The position numbers and the translations under genes were made by a program. This document shows, piece after piece, positions 28,623-34,612 of a stretch of 34,612 nucleotides of DNA. Source of the DNA: a virus; the IMG/VR virus record IMGVR_UViG_3300002137_000055, positions 1 to 34,612 of that record; one strand, given 5' to 3'. Below the pieces are notes generated by a model that saw nothing but the letters and a program-made list of their open reading frames with translations, did no database searches and was not told where the DNA came from. Every line of letters begins with the position of its first letter. Position 1 is the first letter of the stretch.

Positions 28623-28659
28623 TACATTAGCAACGCCATAAGGCATAAACGGTGTACTA
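28620..28659. repeat. 7-bp inverted repeat after the neck gene
   Basis: TAGTACA (28620-28626) and TGTACTA (28653-28659) flank a short GCC-ATAA-GGC hairpin. Together with the terminator that follows, this makes up most of the 126-base gap (28623-28748). Possibly an mRNA 3' structure. Confidence 0.4.
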
Positions 28660-28687
28660 GAAGATTGGCTACTACACCCGACATAAA

Positions 28688-28708
28688 CCCTGCAATAGTG
28701 CGGGGTTT
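28688..28708 (+). terminator. Rho-independent terminator
   Basis: CCCTGCA (28688-28694), loop ATAG, TGCGGGG (28699-28705), then TTTGTTGTTT. AAA before and TTT after extend the stem to ten pairs with one wobble. It closes the neck-gene unit; late element PL5 begins 11 bases further on, the same terminator-then-promoter arrangement as at 3873-3910. Confidence 0.87.
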
Positions 28709-28718
28709 GTTGTTTAAA

Positions 28719-28752
28719 AACATTTTGCGCTGATTGCTATTTAATAGTATGG
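28719..28752 (+). promoter_or_regulatory. Late promoter-like element PL5 (AACA-N15-TATTTAAT)
   Basis: AACA (28719-28722), 15 bases, TATTTAATAGTATGG (28738-28752), the best match to the consensus of the five. The ATG at 28749 is 3 bases beyond the box, suggesting a leaderless transcript for the tail operon. Confidence 0.65.
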
Positions 28753-29984
28753 CAGTAATAGTTCAATCACAACCAGAAGCATACGGACTGGCTCACAATG
28801 ATAACCCGTTCGTATTCTTCTCCACAGCTTACACAGCTACACAACGGTTTAAAGTTGTTGTGTTGCCTAGCACCTACCCTACTGACCCTGCACTATCAAC
28901 GGTTCGCGTTTATCCAAGAGTAGGGATAACAAGCGGTGGAACGGTTCAGCTCAATAAAGCGTATTACGACCCGTCTAGGATTCTGCAGACGCAAATGGCA
29001 GCGCAGGTATCAATACCATCTGCTAACCATGCCACGCTATTCACTGCGAATAACATCCACTTCGAGTATGCTCTATTTATCCAAGAAGAAGACTTAGTTG
29101 GAGGTGTTTATGTATTGGGAAGCTCATACATCTCAAGCATAAAAGGCGTATGGAATGGAGTCAGGAATAAGGTAGACTGGTTAACATTTGACTATACTGA
29201 TTACGACATGAAGTCAAGTGTTGGCGGGAAGAAATTTCTTACTGACGCTCCACGAACTCAATACATCAACAGCAATCAATCTTCATTTCTATACTTCTTA
29301 TCCTCAACAACAACCATAACAAGATTATTTATCAAGTCATATGACGCTAATGGCAGTTTGATTGTAAGTACACACATATCAAATCCAAAATCATATACGT
29401 ACACAATGGCAGCGTGTGGCACGTATGACATAACCAACTCAGCACCATCTACATGGAACTCATCTAACGCAGCTGCATTCTTTAACGGTGCCGCTTACTA
29501 TACTGTTAATACTTCAGGCATAGCTGATAATGAGATAGTCACATTCTACATTGATTCAAAATGTTCTAAGTACACACCTATTCGTTTACATTGGCTGAAT
29601 AGATTAGGCGGGTTTGATAGCTTCAACTTCAATCTAAAGAGTACGGAGGACGAGGATATTAAACGAGCTTCATACAAGCAAGAAGAACACAACTTTACTG
29701 GTACATCTTGGGAGTACACAAAGGCAAGTAGAGGAACAACCGATTACCATATCCAAACCCAACAGAAGCTAACGGTTAACACGGACTATTTAACAGAAGC
29801 GGAGTCTACATGGATGAACGACCTGTTTACGTCTCCTGTAATTTACCAAGAGGTGAACAATGAACTCATTGCTATGTCTGGAAAGCCTAAGAGAATCAAG
29901 AAGCAAACAAGCCTCAATGACAAGTTGATGCAGTACGAGTTTGAAATGGACTATTCGCTAAGTAACAATAGACAACGTGGGTGA
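28749..29984 (+). CDS. Tail protein (probable distal tail or baseplate component)
   Basis: A 411-residue beta-rich protein. The start at 28749 (MAVIVQSQPEAYGLAHNDNP) is chosen because a TTG at 28734 would lie inside the promoter-like box. The block PIRLHWLNRLGGFDSFNFNL and the following RASYKQEEHNF are typical of tail proteins of Bacteroidota phages, where they lie just before the long hub-like protein. No enzyme motif. Distal-tail-like role is inferred from order. Confidence 0.58.
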   Translation: MAVIVQSQPEAYGLAHNDNPFVFFSTAYTATQRFKVVVLPSTYPTDPALSTVRVYPRVGITSGGTVQLNKAYYDPSRILQTQMAAQVSIPSANHATLFTANNIHFEYALFIQEEDLVGGVYVLGSSYISSIKGVWNGVRNKVDWLTFDYTDYDMKSSVGGKKFLTDAPRTQYINSNQSSFLYFLSSTTTITRLFIKSYDANGSLIVSTHISNPKSYTYTMAACGTYDITNSAPSTWNSSNAAAFFNGAAYYTVNTSGIADNEIVTFYIDSKCSKYTPIRLHWLNRLGGFDSFNFNLKSTEDEDIKRASYKQEEHNFTGTSWEYTKASRGTTDYHIQTQQKLTVNTDYLTEAESTWMNDLFTSPVIYQEVNNELIAMSGKPKRIKKQTSLNDKLMQYEFEMDYSLSNNRQRG

Positions 29985-32766
29985 TGTATTAATTGAGGGT
30001 AGGAGGTTAGACGTTAAAGAGGGGTTAGACTTCTCTTTCAATTATTCTATTGCGGATGTTCGCGACCCGAACAAGCGGTCAACTGAATATTCTAAAACAA
30101 TTGTATGCCCCTCTACTCCATCGAACGATGAGTTGTTTGGTAATATTTGGGATGTGAACATTAACAACCCTTATGATTCTGCTGACCTTAACATTGATGT
30201 TAATTTCAATCCAAACAAGAAGGCAGAAGCAAGGGTAGTTTCTGATGGCGTGGAGGTGATGGTAGGTGTTGTTCAGCTTAGAACTATATCTGTTGTGGAT
30301 GGCAAGATGGACTACGAGGTGGTGTTCATTGGTAAGCTGAAGAACATATTTTCAACGTTAGGCGATAAAGCATTAAACGATGTTGATGAGGACGGTAGTG
30401 TATTCATTGACTTTAGCGACTTAGACCACTTCTTAACAGAACCGATAGTAACCGCATCATGGTCTAATACAACGGGTTATACATACCCAATGATTGACTA
30501 TGGTCATGCGTTCAACTACAACAATCAAGGTCAAAGGATATACGATTTAGAGGACTTCAGACCCGCTGTATTTCTTAAGACGATAATTGATAAGATATTC
30601 AGTTATGCGGGTTTTACATACGATAGCACGTTCTTTGATTCTGCACCTTTTACTAAGCTGATAGTTCCGTGGTTTAAAGAGTCGTTCACGCTAACAGATG
30701 CTCAGATAGCAGATAGGCAATTCACGGCACAAAGCACAAGTTTACAGGATATAGGCGCGGCTACTGACACGGTTGTTATTAATGGCGATTCATTCACATA
30801 TGATAAATTAGAGTATGCAGATTTAAGCGACCCTAATGACCTTTGGAACGCAACTACTAACGAGTTTGAGCCTGCTAACATTGGGTACTATGAGATGTAT
30901 ATTGATAGTGACTTTACTATTACTAAGATTGGTACCTCTGTTATTAGTGGTGTGCTTCCTGCTGCCATTCATGTTAAGCGGCTATCGGGATTAGTAGAGA
31001 CTACTATTGATATAGTTGATTTTGATATTGACATTCCTGCGGGTGGAATTGGGTCTTCAGAAACAACCAACATAAGCTGGTCTACTAGTCAAGAATTGTT
31101 TTTTGTTGGTGATACAATATGGTTTGAGATATGGTTTTTGTCTAATCAATTTAACTCAGTAGTAGTTCCTGGAGACTTCACTATTGATATGGACGTAGGT
31201 TCTAACGCCTTTAACCAAGTAGCAGAGCAACAAGTGTTTGAGCAGTCTAACGTGTACATGAACAACTTTACTCCAGACATAGGAATGTCAGACCTACTCC
31301 TATCCGTGTTTAAGATGTTCAACCTTTACGTAACCGTTGACCCTATTAATGAAACTAACCTACTGATTGAAACCCGTAACGATTATTATGCGGGAGGAAT
31401 CACAAGAGACTGGAACAAGAAACTAGCAAGAAATAAGAGGTCAACGATTAAGCCATTAGGTCTGCTAACGGCAAAAGAATACATCTACACCTATTCTGAG
31501 GACGATGATTACTACAACGCTAGATACCAGAACAACAAGGGTCACGCATACGGGAGAAGGCGTATAGATATGGATAATGACTTCTTGACCAATACAACAA
31601 AGGTTGAGATTGATTTTTCACCTACTCCATTGGTTAACGATGACGTAACTAACAGAATTATTGCTAAGATTTATGACGAAGATATTGAGGAAGGCGCAAA
31701 GCCTGTTGATATTAATACACGTGTTCTATACTTCAATAACGGATTAGTGTCTAACCCTCATTGGGTGCTTAGATACAACGGGGGCAATACAGAAGATACA
31801 AAGTATGTTTATCCGTATGCTGGACACTTAGACCATCCATTAACTCCAACACTAGACTTAAACTTTGGCATACCAACTCAGCTATATTATAGCGGGAACG
31901 GGTACACGGGAACATTGCAATACACGAATGCCAATCTATTCAACGTATACCACAGGGCTTATTTAGACGAGATTACCAATAAAGACTCTAAGGTGTTTCA
32001 AGGCGAGTTCTATTTGGATGCGTGGGATATTGATAAGCTAGACTTCCGCGACCAGATAATACTAGATAATTCTTATTGGAGGATTAACAAGATAACCGAT
32101 TACAACCCCTTCAAAGAAGGATTAACAAAGGTTGAGTTAATTAAGGTTCTTGACGTTATTGAGCAACCCGTAGAAACATTCACGCTAGGTCGGCAAGGTA
32201 GTACTAATGGCGAACAATACCCAACCAACAAGCACTACGCCAAACTAAACAGAAACCAATTCCAATCCTTCAAAGGAAGTGTAAAGGGTAAGCGCAATAG
32301 AGTAAATGATTCTGCAACATCTTACAAGATACTAGGAGATAACAACTACATAGGGTCAGCTTCTAAGAACGTTACAATTTTAGGAAACGGGAACGAGGTA
32401 ATCAACGGAGCATCTAATGTAGTTATAATTAACTCGGACAATCAGACGGTCGCAGCCGATAACGTAACGATTATAGACGGCAAGAAGACTTGGCAGAAGT
32501 TAGAAATAACCGCAGACCATGACGCAACAGACAGACAGATTCTTTTTGCTGACGCTTCTCCAGGAGCACTTACAGTAACGCTTCCATTGGCTGCCGATTC
32601 TAAGAATGTTTGGATAGCCGTTAAGAAGGTAGATAGTTCCGTTAATGTAGTGACAATAGACCCAACGGCGGGGATAACAATAGACGGTGCAGCAACACAA
32701 ACACTATCAACACAATATGATTCAGTAGACTTCTATTGTGATGGTACAAACTGGTTTATAAGATGA
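29977..32766 (+). CDS. Long tail/baseplate hub-like protein with fibre-type C-terminus
   Basis: A 929-residue structural protein from GTG 29977. The N-terminal part (GLDFSFNYSIADVRDPNKRS, then TEYSKTIVCPST and ELFGNIWDVNIN) is a recognised start of large tail proteins in Bacteroidota phages. The middle is beta-rich and may form the hub. Near the C-terminus the repeat-like SASKNVTILGNGNEVINGAS and SNVVIINSDNQTV suggest a short beta-helix, followed by a terminal domain (LTVTLPLAADSKNVWIAVKK ... VDFYCDGTNWFIR) of the kind that trimerises phage fibres. It may combine hub and receptor-contacting functions. Confidence 0.68.
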   Translation: MGDVLIEGRRLDVKEGLDFSFNYSIADVRDPNKRSTEYSKTIVCPSTPSNDELFGNIWDVNINNPYDSADLNIDVNFNPNKKAEARVVSDGVEVMVGVVQLRTISVVDGKMDYEVVFIGKLKNIFSTLGDKALNDVDEDGSVFIDFSDLDHFLTEPIVTASWSNTTGYTYPMIDYGHAFNYNNQGQRIYDLEDFRPAVFLKTIIDKIFSYAGFTYDSTFFDSAPFTKLIVPWFKESFTLTDAQIADRQFTAQSTSLQDIGAATDTVVINGDSFTYDKLEYADLSDPNDLWNATTNEFEPANIGYYEMYIDSDFTITKIGTSVISGVLPAAIHVKRLSGLVETTIDIVDFDIDIPAGGIGSSETTNISWSTSQELFFVGDTIWFEIWFLSNQFNSVVVPGDFTIDMDVGSNAFNQVAEQQVFEQSNVYMNNFTPDIGMSDLLLSVFKMFNLYVTVDPINETNLLIETRNDYYAGGITRDWNKKLARNKRSTIKPLGLLTAKEYIYTYSEDDDYYNARYQNNKGHAYGRRRIDMDNDFLTNTTKVEIDFSPTPLVNDDVTNRIIAKIYDEDIEEGAKPVDINTRVLYFNNGLVSNPHWVLRYNGGNTEDTKYVYPYAGHLDHPLTPTLDLNFGIPTQLYYSGNGYTGTLQYTNANLFNVYHRAYLDEITNKDSKVFQGEFYLDAWDIDKLDFRDQIILDNSYWRINKITDYNPFKEGLTKVELIKVLDVIEQPVETFTLGRQGSTNGEQYPTNKHYAKLNRNQFQSFKGSVKGKRNRVNDSATSYKILGDNNYIGSASKNVTILGNGNEVINGASNVVIINSDNQTVAADNVTIIDGKKTWQKLEITADHDATDRQILFADASPGALTVTLPLAADSKNVWIAVKKVDSSVNVVTIDPTAGITIDGAATQTLSTQYDSVDFYCDGTNWFIR

Positions 32767-33506
32767 CATACATAAGCAACAAAGACTTCATTATTGAAGT
32801 GGTAAAAGGTAATGTGGCTGGACATTCATTAGTCCCAAAGCTAGGACAAAACCCCGATGTAGATACGGCTTCTATACCTGAAGACATTTGGAATTTAGGC
32901 GGCACTTACACAGGCTTTCCTACGGGTTCGCCTGAAACGGTTGATTGTGTTAGTACATCGGCAAGCGATACGGGCGTGTTGACTATTACGGGGCTTCAAA
33001 CAAGCGCGTCTACGGAATACACAAGCGAAGACATAACGTTAACGGGAACTACACCCGTAACTAGTTCTAATTCTTACTACCGTATTCACACGGCTAGATA
33101 TTCAAGCGGAACTTCAACGGGTTTAAATGTTGGAACGATAAGCGTTAACCACACCACGACAACGGCTAACGTATTTTTAAATATTGTTATCGGTAAAAGC
33201 CAATCTAACATGGCTGGGTATACAGTTCCTTCGGGTTCAACGGCTTACATAATTAACGAGTTTACTTTAATAAAGGATGGCGGTACAGCGGTTGACGCTG
33301 AAATAGCCTTTTGGATTAGACCATTAAGCGGCTCGCCAAGATTAAGGAGGCCATTATCTATAACGTCTGTTGTTGCTACTAACGGAATCGTGAAAGCGCC
33401 AATTACGGTAGGAGGCGGGAGTGACATAATGCCAAGAGTAACGGCAACATCAAACAACAATCTGACTATTGAAGTAGGGTATGATTTATTAATAGTTGAG
33501 GACTAA
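32763..33506 (+). CDS. Tail fibre/tip-associated protein
   Basis: A 247-residue beta-rich protein. The N-terminus carries GNVAGHSLVPKLGQNPDVDT then IPEDIWNLGGTYTGFPTG, a motif seen in tail proteins of many marine and other phages. The rest is Thr/Ser-rich strands without a catalytic site. It overlaps the hub-like gene as ATGA and the tape measure as TAATG. The inversion of the usual order (tape measure after tip proteins) is typical of Bacteroidota phages. Confidence 0.6.
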   Translation: MTYISNKDFIIEVVKGNVAGHSLVPKLGQNPDVDTASIPEDIWNLGGTYTGFPTGSPETVDCVSTSASDTGVLTITGLQTSASTEYTSEDITLTGTTPVTSSNSYYRIHTARYSSGTSTGLNVGTISVNHTTTTANVFLNIVIGKSQSNMAGYTVPSGSTAYIINEFTLIKDGGTAVDAEIAFWIRPLSGSPRLRRPLSITSVVATNGIVKAPITVGGGSDIMPRVTATSNNNLTIEVGYDLLIVED

Positions 33507-34612
33507 TGGCAACAGATAAAAAGGTAATAGCGTTAAAGGTAACCGTAGATACATCTACAGTAAGCACAAGCGTAAAGAAGACTACTAAGGACGTTGAGAA
33601 ATTAGGAGACACAACTAAGAAGGCATCCGAAGAGATGAGTTCGGGGTTCAAGTCTTCTTCTGAGAACGCTAAAGACTTAGGCGGGAAACTTGGCGGGGCT
33701 GTGGGTGGTGCGCTATCATTTGCATCGGGAATAAAGACAATGACTAAGGCTGCGCTTGCCTTTATTGCTACGCCTCTTGGTGCTGTTATCGCTGCCATTG
33801 TTGCGGTTGGTGCATTGCTTAAAGCGTTCTTTACATCTTCTGAAGAAGGTGAGCAAAAATTAAGAATAGCAACGGCGGCGCTATCGGCTGCATTTAGTGT
33901 ATTCATCGACATAATTTCATCAGTAGGGGGGAAATTAGTTGACCTATTCACCAAACCACAAGAGACATTAAAGGACTTCGGGGAGTCAATTAAAAGCTAT
34001 GTGATTGACAACTTTAAGTTAATCCTATCGGGTGCTACTAAGCTAGGTCAAGCGATGGTTCAACTATTCGAGGGAGACTTTGATGGTGCTGTTGAAACTG
34101 CAAAAGAGGGGGTTCTTGAACTAGGTGAGGGCATGTTAAAACTTAACCCATTAACAGCTATTCCAATAGCCCAAGCGAAAGCATACAAAGAGTTAGGTAT
34201 TGAGATTCTTAACGATGTCAAGGCTGCGATGGAGCTTGAGGATGCAATGAATGGTGTCAAGGTAGCGGAGCGTGCGTTAGGTGTTGAGAGAGCTAAAACA
34301 CTTACATTAATTGCAGAGGCAAGATTAGCAGCGGAGGACGAAACAAAGAGCGCACAAGAAAGAGTTGATGCTCTTAAGAAGGCGGCAGAGCTTGAAACCA
34401 ATTTAACAGAAAAAGAGCTTGCCAATGCAGAGGAGAAGTTAAGAATTATTAGAGAACAAAACGCTCTTAGCAAATCAAACGAGGCAGCGTTACAAAGTGA
34501 ATCAGATGCGGAGGCGGCACTAGCACAAGTACAACTGGCTTCTTTGAATCTGAATAGAAGATTAAAGACAGAAATCAACTCCTTAGAACGTGAGATTGAA
34601 ACGGAACGAATA
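33506..34612 (+). CDS. Tail tape measure protein, N-terminal part (continues at 1-998)
   Basis: N-terminal portion of the tape measure, cut by the window end. It begins MATDKKVIALKVTVDTSTVS, then a Lys/Ser-rich coil, a hydrophobic segment (LAFIATPLGAVIAAIVAVGA at about residues 87-106) and long charged helices (ALKKAAELETNLTEKELANA). The frame is open to the last base, in phase with 1-998. Across the join the protein is 660 residues, consistent with a tail of roughly 100 nm by the usual 0.15 nm per residue rule. Confidence 0.9.
   Translation, partial: MATDKKVIALKVTVDTSTVSTSVKKTTKDVEKLGDTTKKASEEMSSGFKSSSENAKDLGGKLGGAVGGALSFASGIKTMTKAALAFIATPLGAVIAAIVAVGALLKAFFTSSEEGEQKLRIATAALSAAFSVFIDIISSVGGKLVDLFTKPQETLKDFGESIKSYVIDNFKLILSGATKLGQAMVQLFEGDFDGAVETAKEGVLELGEGMLKLNPLTAIPIAQAKAYKELGIEILNDVKAAMELEDAMNGVKVAERALGVERAKTLTLIAEARLAAEDETKSAQERVDALKKAAELETNLTEKELANAEEKLRIIREQNALSKSNEAALQSESDAEAALAQVQLASLNLNRRLKTEINSLEREIETERI
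34491..34612. repeat. Right copy of terminal direct repeat (assembly overlap)
   Basis: Equals bases 1-122 with three mismatches (34582, 34588, 34611). Removing one copy leaves 34,490 bp. The first 91 bases are identical and all three mismatches lie in the last 31 bases, toward the contig end. Confidence 0.93.

Noticed and set aside
33466-34578. Long open frames on the minus strand opposite the tape measure
   Set aside because: They are Ser/Ala/Leu-rich mirror products of the coiled-coil gene on the other strand and show no domain or promoter.
1-34612. tRNA genes, rRNA genes and CRISPR arrays
   Set aside because: No cloverleaf with a TTC-type loop, no rRNA-like block and no regularly spaced repeats were noticed when reading both strands by eye. 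A dedicated tRNA search would settle the first point.

Overview
The window is an essentially complete genome of a tailed double-stranded DNA phage of about 34.5 kb, cut open inside its tape-measure gene. The first 122 bases recur as the last 122 bases (3 mismatches) and the tape-measure reading frame continues across the join, so the true molecule is circular or circularly permuted, about 34,490 bp. The likely host is a member of the Bacteroidota, probably flavobacterial. Promoters carry the TAnnTTTG -7 box with a TTG/TTTG box 19 bases upstream, which is typical of that phylum. Shine-Dalgarno sequences are largely absent. The capsid, portal, neck and lysis genes belong to families common in Bacteroidota phages. 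A tape measure of about 660 residues points to a long-tailed (siphovirus-like) particle with a tail near 100 nm. No integrase, transposase, tRNA, rRNA or CRISPR array was seen.

Layout in transcription order. (1) A divergent control region at 11.3-11.64 kb separates a leftward four-gene operon (10,297-11,294; two helix-turn-helix proteins, operator-like repeats over its promoter) from the rightward genes. (2) 11.64-13.6 kb: two out-of-frame overlapping spanin-like genes, a small gene and a metallophosphoesterase. (3) 13.6-18.4 kb: two early operons, each led by the same regulatory module (two inverted repeats plus a TATATTTG box). They carry an ERF-type recombinase, a DUF3127/SSB-like protein, a PD-(D/E)XK nuclease and many small proteins. 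(4) 18.4-21.6 kb: replication genes (HNH protein, helicase-loader-like protein, DnaB helicase, DnaA-domain-IV-like protein) and microproteins. (5) 21.6-27.3 kb: a sigma-factor-like gene, then a glycan-modification set (three glycosyltransferase-like proteins and a NeuD/PglD-type acyltransferase) interleaved with the terminase subunits. (6) 27.3 kb through the join to 10.3 kb: tail chaperone pair with a probable -1 frameshift, neck and tail proteins, tape measure, prohead protease, scaffold, major capsid, portal, connectors, a neck-adhesin fusion and lysis genes.

The strongest new signal is regulatory. Five late transcription units share a bipartite element, AACA-N15/16-rCTATkTAwyAGyAT, that does not match the host-type promoter. 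In three of the five the start codon sits at the expected transcription start. The phage also encodes a sigma-70-like protein. The simplest reading is a phage-specific late sigma factor with its own promoters and leaderless late mRNAs. Four host-type promoters show the same geometry (box, 4-5 bases, start codon). A second regulatory signal is the duplicated early control module, in which the distance between the two inverted repeats differs by exactly 21 bp.
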